NCBI GenBank assembly: GCA_003213255.1
Contig: QCNI01000007.1
Span: 1 to 60,953 of the forward strand
DNA: 60,953 nt
Reading direction: 5' to 3'
Source: Prochlorococcus sp. AG-424-P16
GTDB taxonomy: Bacteria > Cyanobacteriota > Cyanobacteriia > PCC-6307 > Cyanobiaceae
Below the pieces are notes generated by a model. It did no database searches and was not told where the DNA came from. It worked only from the letters and a program-made list of their open reading frames with translations. This document shows positions 43,263 through 52,154 of the stretch, piece after piece. A program made the position numbers and the translations under genes. Each line of letters begins with the position of its first letter. Within the stretch, counting starts at the first letter, position 1.

Positions 43263-44285
43263 TTAAATCTCTTTTTTGATTACATATTCAGTAAGATCTG
43301 CAAGTCTGCAGCTGTAACCCCACTCGTTGTCATACCAAGCGTATATCTTTAATAAATTTGAATTAACAACCATCGTTGATAAACTATCAACTATTGAACT
43401 TCTAGAGTCGTTTACATAATCTGCAGAAACTAAAGGTCTTTCTTCGTAGCCAAGAATTCCTTTTAAATATGTTTCTGAAGCTTCCCTTAGTGCCAAATTT
43501 ACTTTTTCAGTTGTCACTTCTTTATTTAATTCAAAAACTGCATCAGTTAAAGAACCATTAAGGAGAGGAACTCTTACTGCATGTCCATTTAATTTTCCTT
43601 TTAATTCTGGAAAGATCTCAGCGATAGCTTTAGCGGATCCAGTGGTAGTAGGTATTAAACTTTGCATACATCCTCTTGCTCTCCTTAAATCACTTTTATA
43701 AAAATCTACAGGTACTTGAGTATTCGTTACATCGTGAATAGTTGTAATAGCACCATGTTTGATTGAAAAATTTTCATTGATTACCTTTACTATCGGAGCT
43801 AAACAATTTGTAGTGCAGGATGCTGCGGTTACTAATTTATGTTTGGAAGGGTCGTAAAGATTTTGATTTATACCGTAAACAATATTAAGTGATTCAGCTT
43901 CTGCAACAATTCCTTTGACTGGACAAGCTACTATTACTCTTTTCATCCCAAGAGAATCAAAATAGGGATTTAGTTTGTCTGGCTTTTTATTCTTTCCAGT
44001 ACATTCCAAAATAATATCTACAGAAGATTTCTGCCAAGGTACATCAATGTAATTTTTAAAAGATGTATATGTTAATTTCTTTCCGTCAATTATTATTTCT
44101 TTATCTTTAACCTTTATATCTTTCCCCCATCTGCCATGGACTGAATCGAATTCGAGTAGATGCGCAGCGGCATTCGAATCTCCTGCTATCTCATTAATGT
44201 GAGTTATTTCTATATCAGCTCTATCCCATAATGCTCTGAAAACTAATCTGCCAATTCTTCCAAAACCATTAATTCCAATTTTCAT
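43263..44285 (-). CDS. gap: Glyceraldehyde-3-phosphate dehydrogenase, ArsJ-partner type
   Basis: 340 residues from ATG 44285 ([15 protein letters not shown]); an in-frame ATG at 44306 adds 7 untypical residues. NAD-binding GFGRIGR, catalytic Cys in [11 protein letters not shown], His in [11 protein letters not shown], and WYDNEWGYS at the C-terminus. Because it sits with arsJ and arsR and not with glycolytic genes, I expect it to make 1-arseno-3-phosphoglycerate rather than serve central carbon metabolism. Confidence 0.93.
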   Translation of the reverse strand: MKIGINGFGRIGRLVFRALWDRADIEITHINEIAGDSNAAAHLLEFDSVHGRWGKDIKVKDKEIIIDGKKLTYTSFKNYIDVPWQKSSVDIILECTGKNKKPDKLNPYFDSLGMKRVIVACPVKGIVAEAESLNIVYGINQNLYDPSKHKLVTAASCTTNCLAPIVKVINENFSIKHGAITTIHDVTNTQVPVDFYKSDLRRARGCMQSLIPTTTGSAKAIAEIFPELKGKLNGHAVRVPLLNGSLTDAVFELNKEVTTEKVNLALREASETYLKGILGYEERPLVSADYVNDSRSSIVDSLSTMVVNSNLLKIYAWYDNEWGYSCRLADLTEYVIKKEI

Positions 44286-44314
44286 TGCTTTGAAATTATC
44301 TTCCATAATTATAC

Positions 44315-44330
44315 ATCAAAATATTTTGAT
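44315..44330. promoter_or_regulatory. Candidate ArsR operator
   Basis: Perfect 16-bp palindrome ATCAAAATATTTTGAT in the 96-base divergent spacer of gap and arsR. It fits ATCAA-N6-TTGAT, the operator form described for cyanobacterial ArsR. Likely represses gap-arsJ and perhaps arsR until arsenite or arsenate stress. Confidence 0.65.
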
Positions 44331-44381
44331 ATATAAAGATATTTTTATTAATGAAATCTTTTTTATTTAAGCTATATTTAA

Positions 44382-44723
44382 GTGAATTTAATTACTTTAA
44401 AATTGTTAAAAGAAAGTAGCAAAGTAAAAAAAGAAAATATATCTAAGTTGATGGTTTCATTTTCTGATCCTTTTAGGCTAGAAATAATTGACCTAATGAT
44501 GGATGGAGAAGTTTGTGTTTGCGATATTATGAAATTAACTAATTTATCTCAATCAAGAATTTCATATCACATAAAAATATTGAAGGATGCTAGTCTTATC
44601 TTAGACAGACAAGAAGGTAGATGGGTGTACTACAGCCTAAATAAACAATCCCTCTTTTTGATCAAGGAATGGATAACTTCTTTGACGGCTTATTCCTCAA
44701 ATAGAATACGTTGCTGCGAATAA
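44382..44723 (+). CDS. arsR: ArsR-family metalloid-responsive repressor
   Basis: 113 residues, GTG start. Winged helix with the metal/metalloid site in GEVCVCDIMKLTNLSQSRI (As(III)-binding CVC type) and wing RQEGRWVYYSL. Ends RIRCCE, adding two C-terminal Cys. Divergent from gap and arsJ, whose spacer carries the palindromic operator. Confidence 0.9.
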   Translation: MNLITLKLLKESSKVKKENISKLMVSFSDPFRLEIIDLMMDGEVCVCDIMKLTNLSQSRISYHIKILKDASLILDRQEGRWVYYSLNKQSLFLIKEWITSLTAYSSNRIRCCE

Positions 44724-44741
44724 GTTATATTTTAGATTTTA

Positions 44742-44948
44742 TTATTTAACTTCTGATTCCCTGTCATAAATCATTCCTGATTGTTCCATCCACTCAGCTT
44801 TAGTTTTGCAATTTTGTTTGTGATTAAAGATGTGAAAACCTTCAATAATAATCATTATGGATAGAAGTAAAACAGGAATAAAATATACAGGGGAAGAGAT
44901 TACTTCTTTATATTTGATTTGAGCAATAAATTCCCTGTATTTAAACAT
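44742..44948 (-). CDS. Hypothetical single-span membrane protein, 68 residues
   Basis: MFKYREFIAQIKYKEVI, then a span SPVYFIPVLLLSIMIIIEGF (about 19-38) and a polar C-terminal tail with one Cys (HKQNCKTKAEW). Lies between arsR and pstC, opposite strand. Not recognised. Confidence 0.6.
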   Translation of the reverse strand: MFKYREFIAQIKYKEVISSPVYFIPVLLLSIMIIIEGFHIFNHKQNCKTKAEWMEQSGMIYDRESEVK

Positions 44949-45061
44949 CGCCTCATTTCTATTGGATAAATAATATTCACCTATGGTTAAGTAAAGTTAA
45001 AGAAAAAAATTTTTGAAGAAATTAAGTTTGAGGTTGTTTCCTTTTCATGACTTTCTTATAC

Positions 45062-45080
45062 CTTTAACCCCTCTTAAAGT
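45062..45080 (+). promoter_or_regulatory. Candidate Pho box upstream of pstC
   Basis: CTTTAACC-CCT-CTTAAAGT: two 8-base repeats with 3-base spacing (11-bp period), 47 bases before the pstC start. Matches the cyanobacterial Pho-box repeat pattern well. Confidence 0.6.
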
Positions 45081-45126
45081 CATTTACAACATTTAGTAGT
45101 AGATTTGGAGATATATTCTTTTTTTA

Positions 45127-46074
45127 ATGGAAGAGAAATTAACTCTTTTCAAGAATCGTAAAAGATTCGGAATTGAAAAAAATATAGATTTAATCTTTAA
45201 AAATACAACCCTAGCCTTGTCTAGTCTTGTTGCAATAGTACTTTTTGGAATTATTTTAGTAGTCTTTTTTCAGTCATTTGAATCATTTTCAAGGTATGGC
45301 TTAAATTTTCTAGTAACTTCTGAATGGAATCCAGTAAAAGATGAATATGGAGCTTTTACAGCAATATATGGGACATTAGTTACTTCTCTTCTTTCATTAT
45401 TGATTACTATCCCTTTAGGTGTTGGAACTGCGATATTTATTACAGAGGATTTTGTTCCGAAATTTGTCAGAGAAACAGTAGGTTCATTTGTTGAATTACT
45501 AGCAGCTATACCATCTGTCGTATTGGGATTATGGGCGATATTTGTTATGGAACCTTTCTTTAGAGAGTTTTTTGTTTTTTTACATAAATTCTTTGGTTGG
45601 ATTCCTTTATTTAGTTCGGAGCCTGCAGGTCGGAATTCACTTTTAGCGATAATAATTTTAGTGGTAATGCTTTTACCAATAGTGACCTCGATAGCTAGAG
45701 ATAGTCTGAATCAAGTTCCCAAAAAGCTTAGGAATGCTTCCTATGGAATTGGTGCAAGTAGATGGAAAACTATATTTTCGGTAATTTTGCCTGCGGCATT
45801 ATCAGGAATTATGGCAGGTGTTCTATTGGCGTTAGGCAGGGCAATGGGTGAAACCATGGCTGTCACGATGATTATTGGAAATTCTAATGTATTTAGTTGG
45901 TCACTATTATCTCCTGGATATACCATCTCTTCTATGCTTGCAAACCAGTTTGGTGAAGCCGATGGAAGTCAGGTCTCATCACTTTTTTATGCGGCTTTTG
46001 TACTAATGATCCTATCTTTAGTGGTTAATATCTTTGCTCAATGGCTAGTTAAGAAATTTAGTCTCAAATATTAG
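45127..46074 (+). CDS. pstC: Phosphate ABC transporter permease PstC
   Basis: 315 residues, six spans. The permease loop LNQVPKKLRNASYGIGASRWKTIFSVILPAA (EAA-type coupling region) and GRAMGETMAVTMIIG identify PstC. N-terminal cytosolic tail before TM1. First gene of pstC-A-B; the pstA ATG directly follows its stop. Confidence 0.94.
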   Translation: MEEKLTLFKNRKRFGIEKNIDLIFKNTTLALSSLVAIVLFGIILVVFFQSFESFSRYGLNFLVTSEWNPVKDEYGAFTAIYGTLVTSLLSLLITIPLGVGTAIFITEDFVPKFVRETVGSFVELLAAIPSVVLGLWAIFVMEPFFREFFVFLHKFFGWIPLFSSEPAGRNSLLAIIILVVMLLPIVTSIARDSLNQVPKKLRNASYGIGASRWKTIFSVILPAALSGIMAGVLLALGRAMGETMAVTMIIGNSNVFSWSLLSPGYTISSMLANQFGEADGSQVSSLFYAAFVLMILSLVVNIFAQWLVKKFSLKY

Positions 46075-46974
46075 ATGATTATGAATTCTCTTTATTACCA
46101 GAAAAAACTATCACGAAATGTAGGAGATAAATTCTTTACTTCTTTATCAGTTTTTTGTGCACTCATTGCAATTCTTCCTTTGATTTTTGTGGTTACATAT
46201 ATTCTTATTAAAGGGGGAGCTCAAATCACACCAGAATTATTTACTTTAGAACCAAATCCTCCTGGAGATGATTTAGATGCGGGAGGAATTAATCCTGCAT
46301 TAATTGGGACACTAGTTATTACAACTATTGCTTCAATTATTGCCATACCAGTAGGTGTTGGCGGTGGAATATATCTTGCAGAATATTCTAAAGGCGGTGC
46401 ATTTTCAAAATTTATTAGATTCGGAGTTAATGTTTTAGCTGGTGTTCCTTCAATAATTGCCGGTGTATTTATTTATGCCTTAATCGTTTCAACAAAAATT
46501 TTATTTGGCAGTATGTACAGTGGTTTTGCAGGAGGTATGGCTCTTTCAATATTGATGTTGCCTACAGTTATAAAAACTACTGATGAAGGTTTAAAGTTAG
46601 TACCAAATGAATTAAGGTATGCTTCTCTAGGCATAGGAGCAAGTATGTATACAACAATATTAAAAATAACTTTACCCACAGCATTTAGATCTATTGCTAC
46701 TGGCGTTGTGCTTGGAATCGCAAGGGCTGCAGGGGAAACAGCACCTTTGATATTTACTGCTTTATTTTCTTACTACTACATAGTAGGTTTTGAAGATTTG
46801 TTTTACGAGATGGGCTCATTAGCTGTTTTGATATATAATTTTGCCCTTGAACCTTATGATGCACAGAATAAACTAGCCTGGGCGGCTTCCTTTATTCTTG
46901 TCATATCAATACTAACAGTTAATATTTTTTCAAGGATATTTGCCGCTTTTACTGAGAAAACTAAGAGGGTATGA
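46075..46974 (+). CDS. pstA: Phosphate ABC transporter permease PstA
   Basis: 299 residues, six spans. Coupling region [22 protein letters not shown] and [15 protein letters not shown] are PstA hallmarks; [13 protein letters not shown] in the second span region. Partner of PstC in the membrane pore. ATG follows pstC stop without a gap; its stop lies just before the pstB ATG. Confidence 0.94.
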   Translation: MIMNSLYYQKKLSRNVGDKFFTSLSVFCALIAILPLIFVVTYILIKGGAQITPELFTLEPNPPGDDLDAGGINPALIGTLVITTIASIIAIPVGVGGGIYLAEYSKGGAFSKFIRFGVNVLAGVPSIIAGVFIYALIVSTKILFGSMYSGFAGGMALSILMLPTVIKTTDEGLKLVPNELRYASLGIGASMYTTILKITLPTAFRSIATGVVLGIARAAGETAPLIFTALFSYYYIVGFEDLFYEMGSLAVLIYNFALEPYDAQNKLAWAASFILVISILTVNIFSRIFAAFTEKTKRV

Positions 46975-46975
46975 A

Positions 46976-47785
46976 ATGATTGAAAACACTAAAAAGTCGC
47001 AAAAGAAAAACATTTTATCTCTTGAGGATGTTTCTATTAGTTATGGCACTTTTGAAGCGGTAAAAAATGTTTTTTTAAATTTTAAAGCAGGAGATATAAC
47101 TTCACTCATTGGCCCTTCTGGTTGTGGTAAATCAACCGTTCTTAGAGCTTTGAATAGAATGAACGATTTAATCCCTAATTGTTCGTTAAAAGGGACAGTC
47201 CTCTTTGATGGAACTAATATCTATGACAAAAGAGTAGATCCAGTTGAAGTTAGAAGAAGAATCGGAATGGTTTTTCAGCAACCTAATCCTTTTCCAAAAT
47301 CTATATACGAAAATATTGCATTCGGAGCAAGAATCAATGGCTTTACGGGAGATATGGATGAATTAGTGGAAAGTTCCTTGAGAAAAGCTGCTGTATGGAG
47401 TGAATGTAAGGATAAATTAAATGATAGTGGTTACTCTTTATCTGGTGGACAACAACAGAGATTATGTATTGCTCGAACCATCGCAATTGAGCCTGAAATA
47501 ATTCTCATGGATGAGCCATGCTCAGCTTTAGATCCAATCTCTACTTTGAAAATAGAAGAGACGATGCACGAACTTAAGAAGAATTACACAATAATAATCG
47601 TTACCCATAATATGCAGCAGGCATTAAGAGTCAGTGATATGACTGCTTTCTTTAATGCAGTTGAATACGAAGATGGTGATGGAGGGAAAGTCGGCTATCT
47701 TGCCGAATTTGATTCTACTAAGAAAATTTTTAACTCTCCAAAAGAAAAAACCACTCAGGAATATATATCAGGTAAATTTGGTTAA
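46976..47785 (+). CDS. pstB: Phosphate ABC transporter ATPase PstB
   Basis: 269 residues from ATG 46976 ([11 protein letters not shown]); an in-frame start at 46940 lies inside pstA and is rejected. Walker [10 protein letters not shown], signature [13 protein letters not shown], Walker [13 protein letters not shown], switch His VTHNMQQ. Drives phosphate uptake. No phoU follows. Confidence 0.95.
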   Translation: MIENTKKSQKKNILSLEDVSISYGTFEAVKNVFLNFKAGDITSLIGPSGCGKSTVLRALNRMNDLIPNCSLKGTVLFDGTNIYDKRVDPVEVRRRIGMVFQQPNPFPKSIYENIAFGARINGFTGDMDELVESSLRKAAVWSECKDKLNDSGYSLSGGQQQRLCIARTIAIEPEIILMDEPCSALDPISTLKIEETMHELKKNYTIIIVTHNMQQALRVSDMTAFFNAVEYEDGDGGKVGYLAEFDSTKKIFNSPKEKTTQEYISGKFG

Positions 47786-47892
47786 TTTATAATTTTGCCT
47801 TTAAAAGAATAATTTTTACTTTTTAAGAAAGCTTAGGGGTAGACAAACAGTATAAATACCTATATAGTTATTTCGAATTAGTAAGTTTATCT

Positions 47893-47982
47893 TTGAAAAA
47901 CTACCCTTTTTTACCTTTCTTGATTTTTGCAGGGGCTCTCATAACAACTGCAACAATAGGATTGCCCGTATTTACTTCATAA
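47893..47982 (+). CDS. Possible tiny membrane peptide, 29 residues (TTG start)
   Basis: Begins MKNYPFLPFLIFAGALITTA, continues TIGLPVFTS. Hydrophobic single span. Start codon TTG without clear Shine-Dalgarno; low confidence. Confidence 0.3.
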   Translation: MKNYPFLPFLIFAGALITTATIGLPVFTS

Positions 47983-48012
47983 TTTAAGAGTATTTCTATT
48001 TCAGGTAATCTT

Positions 48013-48168
48013 ATGGTTTCATTAATAAATAAAGAATTAACTGGAAGTCCTAATAAAACCTTAATAAAGGGAAATTTATTTGACTTTATAAAAAAAAGAG
48101 AGAATATGAATCTGTGTGGGAGTGAAAAATCTGTATTAAAACCATTTTTAAAAGTGGTTAATTTCTAA
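48013..48168 (+). CDS. Hypothetical protein, 51 residues
   Basis: Begins MVSLINKELTGSPNKTLIK; basic and soluble, one Cys (MNLCGSEK). Clean ATG ORF between pstB and the coiled-coil gene. Not recognised. Confidence 0.35.
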   Translation: MVSLINKELTGSPNKTLIKGNLFDFIKKRENMNLCGSEKSVLKPFLKVVNF

Positions 48169-48178
48169 TTTATTTATC

Positions 48179-48325
48179 ATGGATAAAACTAAAGAACAGT
48201 TAGAAAAATTAAGAGAAGTAGCAGAAGCATCTCTTACAAAAACGGATGAACTTCAAAAAGTTCTTGCTCAAATCGAAGCTTTAATGTCTAGAGAAGAATC
48301 ACAAACATTATCAAAGAAGAAGTAA
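48179..48325 (+). CDS. Small coiled-coil protein, 48 residues
   Basis: Starts MDKTKEQLEKLREVAEASLT; heptad-like Leu/Ala spacing through residue 38, then a basic tail. Begins 11 bases after the 51-residue ORF. Plausible small helical protein; function unknown. Confidence 0.5.
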   Translation: MDKTKEQLEKLREVAEASLTKTDELQKVLAQIEALMSREESQTLSKKK

Positions 48326-48434
48326 TTATTAAAAAATAATTTTAGGATTTGTACTTTTAATTACACCTCTACAAATCCATTGTAGTTATTAATTGGTTAT
48401 GCAGAACCCGTTCCAAAGTTTTCTGTTAGGTCTC

Positions 48435-48470
48435 GAGGTCTTACCTTCTTTAAGTAAAAGACCTCTTTAA
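48435..48470 (+). terminator. Terminator
   Basis: GAGGTCTT pairs with AAGACCTC (48435-48442 with 48458-48465), then TTT. Ends the small-gene transcript after pstB; the upstream 100 bases hold nothing clear. Confidence 0.55.
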
Positions 48471-48507
48471 ATTGTATGTTTTTATTATATTTTAATAACC
48501 TGCTTAT

Positions 48508-48810
48508 TTAGTTGATTACTTTGTAGATTTCTTTCAAGCAGACATTTACATCGAAAGATTCAGTATTTACGACCTCTAATCCTGTTTTTTCTGTAACTTC
48601 AACAGTGGCATTGCATTCGTCTTGTTTAAGAGCCATGTAACTTGGTTTTTTGTCTTCTATATCTAATTCAGTGCTGGATTCAGTATCTTCTTTATATTGC
48701 TCCATTACAAGTGTGAGTGCCTCTATCTCAACGGAAAAATTCTCATTTGCATTTGTGCCATATGGAATGATAAGAAATGGAAATAAAATCAAGGCTATTA
48801 TTTTTTTCAT
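48508..48810 (-). CDS. Secreted small protein with a Cys pair
   Basis: 100 residues. Signal peptide MKKIIALILFPFLIIPYGTN with cleavage near NANENF. The mature part is acidic with Cys in QDECNATVEV and NVCLKEIY, which could form a disulfide. Periplasmic or lumenal; function unknown. Confidence 0.65.
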   Translation of the reverse strand: MKKIIALILFPFLIIPYGTNANENFSVEIEALTLVMEQYKEDTESSTELDIEDKKPSYMALKQDECNATVEVTEKTGLEVVNTESFDVNVCLKEIYKVIN

Positions 48811-49016
48811 TTCTATAAAATGTGTTTATTTTTTTTATAACGTGAATAGCCTGCAAAAGGAAGGGGCATCATTTTTACGAAAATTTAACTATTACTATTT
48901 CTTAAAAAAAATAGATTAATTGATTTAAATTAATTGATAAAAAAAGAAGACGAGACTTTAAAGTATAAATTGGTATATCTAAATGAAAAATTTAAGTCAC
49001 TTCAGTAGGATTTTTT

Positions 49017-49667
49017 TTAAGATTTTATTTCGATAATTTCTTCCTCAGAAACAATTGCCCATTTTTTAAATGACTTTTTGCAGGGATATCCTCCTGTTAG
49101 GTCTCCAAATGCAGGCAAAAATAAAGTATTTTTATTCTTATCCATTGCGAAGCACCTAAATGATAATTTATCTCCGTTGTTTTTTATATAGATTTTTGGA
49201 TGATAATGTCCACAAATATTCAATGTTTTATTATCGCCTAAATCAACTGGTTCATGACTAAAAGTAATATTTTTAGTTTTTCTAATATCAAAAATTTTAA
49301 TATTTTTAATATTGCAACCTACATCGTGATTTCCTAGGACTAGTTCAACGTTGGTTTTTAGTAGTTTAGGAAGATCCTCAACTTTTTTTTGAAGAGTTTT
49401 ATCTATTGAATATTTGCTGTGGAATAAATCTCCTAATATTATTAACTTTTCAGGACTATAATTTTTTACTATTTTTTTTATTCTTGCGAAATTGTTTTTA
49501 TCTGAATTATTAGTAAGAGGTATACCATTTTGCTGAAAATACTCAGCTTTCCCAAGATGAATATCGCATATTAACAACTCTTTTGTTTCCGGTAGAAATA
49601 ACGCTCTTGAAGGAAGCATCTCTAATAATGTATCTTCCCAACAAAATTTAAAAGAACTTTTTTTCAT
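49017..49667 (-). CDS. pdeM: Ligase-associated phosphoesterase/endonuclease PdeM
   Basis: 216 residues. Metallophosphoesterase motifs ICDIHLGKAEYFQQNG, ILGDLFHSK, LVLGNHDVG and NICGHYHPKIY. This build plus the neighbouring helicase, ligase and exonuclease matches the ligase-associated PdeM family (DNA damage response). Starts right after the helicase stop; last gene of the module. Confidence 0.9.
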   Translation of the reverse strand: MKKSSFKFCWEDTLLEMLPSRALFLPETKELLICDIHLGKAEYFQQNGIPLTNNSDKNNFARIKKIVKNYSPEKLIILGDLFHSKYSIDKTLQKKVEDLPKLLKTNVELVLGNHDVGCNIKNIKIFDIRKTKNITFSHEPVDLGDNKTLNICGHYHPKIYIKNNGDKLSFRCFAMDKNKNTLFLPAFGDLTGGYPCKKSFKKWAIVSEEEIIEIKS

Positions 49668-52154
49668 TTAATCACTATATTTTTTTATAAGTTTTTCTAC
49701 TCTTTTTTCTATTGGTTCATTGCTTAAAGTATTTTTAAGTCTTTCAACTAGTAAAGGAAAAGCAAAAGGAGTTGGAGTTTGTATCTCGTTTAGTAGCATT
49801 TTTAAATTTTTTAATCTTTCTAATGATCTAGATATTCTTTTATTTTCTAATTGATATTCTTTAACTTCTTGATGCGATTGTTTTATCAAAAGATGGCCTT
49901 CTTCATATTTAGTAAAGACATCGTAGAAAAGACTTGAACTTATTTGAAGTTGGGAAGAAGTTTTTGTTTTGGTTGGATTATTTTGATTTACTAGTCCACT
50001 TATTTGGGCAATATTTTTAAATCTACGTTTTGTTAATTCTGAAAAATTAATTGCATTTTCTAGATCTTCTTCCAATTTTTTGTTATTCAAAAAGTAATCA
50101 GCTTCTTTTTTTATTATGGAAAAATCATAATCTTCTGCAGTAGTTAAGCTGAATCCAAAATCATTAGCAGTAATACTAAATGTAGATTGTTTTAATTTTG
50201 CCAATCTCAAAGCCCATAAAAATGCAATTCCTTCATTTACAAATTTGCCATCAAGTGTAAAAACAAAAAGATTTGATAAATCCTTGGTTTTATATATTTC
50301 TATAAGGAATTCATCTTTCTTTGGAATATTTGAAAGAACTTTTTGTTTCTTCAATATTGGGCGTAATGAATTGAGTTCAGGATTTAAGTAATCATAATTT
50401 TCTAGTTCGTTGCATATATCTATTTCTTTTCTCAAACTCTCACAAAGTAGATCAGAAATTGCCATTTGACCTCCAACCCATGCAGGAATTAGAGAACTTT
50501 TTTTTGTTGATTTTTTAACGTATAAAATCATATCTCTTATTCTTACAAATTGAAGCATTTTGCCAGCAAAGTAAAAGGTATCCCCGGTATTTAATTTTGA
50601 AGCAAAATTCTCCTCTAAATTACCTAAAGATTTACCTTTCATATATTTGACATTAACAAATTTGTCACTTGTAATTGTCCCAATATTGAACTTATGCATT
50701 CTTATTAAAGATTTGTCTTTTACAAAATATTTAAAGTTTTCATTATTATTTTGTGATTCTTCTTTAACTATCTTTTTATATTTTGGATATGCTTTAAGAC
50801 ATTTTCCTCCATATTCTAAAAAGTCAAGGCACCAATTCCAATCTTGATTTTTTAAGTTTCTATAACTCCAGCAATTTTTAATTCTTTCTTTCTCAATTTT
50901 CGGATCAAAGCCATTTCCACATGCCAAACTTATTAGATGTTGTAGAAGCACATCATAAGATAATTCAGGAAGTCTAATTTCCTCAGATATACCACTTTTT
51001 ATTATTCTTCTCATTGCACTAATCTCTAATAACTCTAAAGAATTAGTAGGCATAAAAATTATTTTTGATTTTCCACCTGGTCTATGAGCACTTCTTCCCG
51101 CTCTTTGGATAAGTCTAGCTAAATTCTTTGCACTACCAATTTGAACTATTTGATCTACAGGTTGGAAGTCAACTCCCAAATCTAACGAGCTGGTGCAAAC
51201 TACCCATTTTATTAATCCGTCTTTAACCCCTTCTTCAACTCTTTTTCTATCTTCTTTATCCAGGGAGCCGTGATGAAGTGCAATTTTGTCTTCCATCTCT
51301 GGGAGAAAAAATTTAAGACATTGATACCATCTTTCAGATTGATTTCTCGTATTGGTGAATAATAAGGTGCTTTTATTTTTATCTAGGATTTTTAATAGTG
51401 AAGAATGGCTTCTAATCCCAAGATGCCCACTCCATGGAAAGGTAGTTTCCTCTTCTGGTAAAACACTTAAAATTTCGATCTCTTTTTGAATATTTGTACT
51501 TATAATTTTGGGTTTAATAGCGCTCATCCCAACTATTGCTCTTGCTGCTTCTTCAATATTTCCAATAGTTGCAGACATTGCCCAAATTTGTAAATTTTTT
51601 ATATTTCCTCTTAGCCAACTTAAAGATAACTCGCACTGGTTTCCTCTTTTACTACCCATCAATTCATGCCATTCATCAATAATTATTGATGACAACTCCT
51701 TGAACAGATTATTAGATTCTTTATTAGAAAGTAAAAGAGATAGGGACTCTGGAGTGGTAATAAGAATATTAGGTGGTTTAGTTAGTTGCTTTTTCTTTTC
51801 ATATGGGGTTGTATCCCCGTTCCTAATTTCAACAGTGATCTCTTTATTAAAATGCAAAGCTGCTAATTGTATCGAATTTTTTAGATCTCTACTTAGTGCT
51901 TTTAAAGGGGTTATTAATAATATATTCACACTTTTATTATTTTTGGGATCTTCTATCTTTGATAGAGGTCCCATTAATGCAGCATATGTTTTGCCGCATC
52001 CAGTAGGAACTTGTATTATGCCACTCTCTCCATTTAAAAATGCTTCCCAAGATTCGATCTGATAGGGTAGTGGCTCCCATCCATTTGTGGAGAAAAACTG
52101 TTTAATTTTAGAAATAAAATTATTTTGCTTATTATTTTTCGTAATATTTTTCAT
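49668..52154 (-). CDS. Ligase-associated DEXH helicase, Lhr-like
   Basis: 828 residues. Walker A QVPTGCGKTYAALM (about 48-61), DEXH-type motif II IIIDEWHELMGSKRGNQ (DEWH), motif III MSATIGN, and in domain 2 TNTRNQSERWY and RAGRSAHRPGGK. The winged-helix and C-terminal core regions typical of the 3'-to-5' Lhr family follow. Overlaps the ligase gene by 4 bases (ATGA). Works with the ligase and exonuclease in a repair pathway of unclear substrate. Confidence 0.92.
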   Translation of the reverse strand: MKNITKNNKQNNFISKIKQFFSTNGWEPLPYQIESWEAFLNGESGIIQVPTGCGKTYAALMGPLSKIEDPKNNKSVNILLITPLKALSRDLKNSIQLAALHFNKEITVEIRNGDTTPYEKKKQLTKPPNILITTPESLSLLLSNKESNNLFKELSSIIIDEWHELMGSKRGNQCELSLSWLRGNIKNLQIWAMSATIGNIEEAARAIVGMSAIKPKIISTNIQKEIEILSVLPEEETTFPWSGHLGIRSHSSLLKILDKNKSTLLFTNTRNQSERWYQCLKFFLPEMEDKIALHHGSLDKEDRKRVEEGVKDGLIKWVVCTSSLDLGVDFQPVDQIVQIGSAKNLARLIQRAGRSAHRPGGKSKIIFMPTNSLELLEISAMRRIIKSGISEEIRLPELSYDVLLQHLISLACGNGFDPKIEKERIKNCWSYRNLKNQDWNWCLDFLEYGGKCLKAYPKYKKIVKEESQNNNENFKYFVKDKSLIRMHKFNIGTITSDKFVNVKYMKGKSLGNLEENFASKLNTGDTFYFAGKMLQFVRIRDMILYVKKSTKKSSLIPAWVGGQMAISDLLCESLRKEIDICNELENYDYLNPELNSLRPILKKQKVLSNIPKKDEFLIEIYKTKDLSNLFVFTLDGKFVNEGIAFLWALRLAKLKQSTFSITANDFGFSLTTAEDYDFSIIKKEADYFLNNKKLEEDLENAINFSELTKRRFKNIAQISGLVNQNNPTKTKTSSQLQISSSLFYDVFTKYEEGHLLIKQSHQEVKEYQLENKRISRSLERLKNLKMLLNEIQTPTPFAFPLLVERLKNTLSNEPIEKRVEKLIKKYSD

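Noticed and set aside
51508-52062. 184-codon ORF antisense to the helicase
   Set aside because: Shadow of a clear helicase gene.
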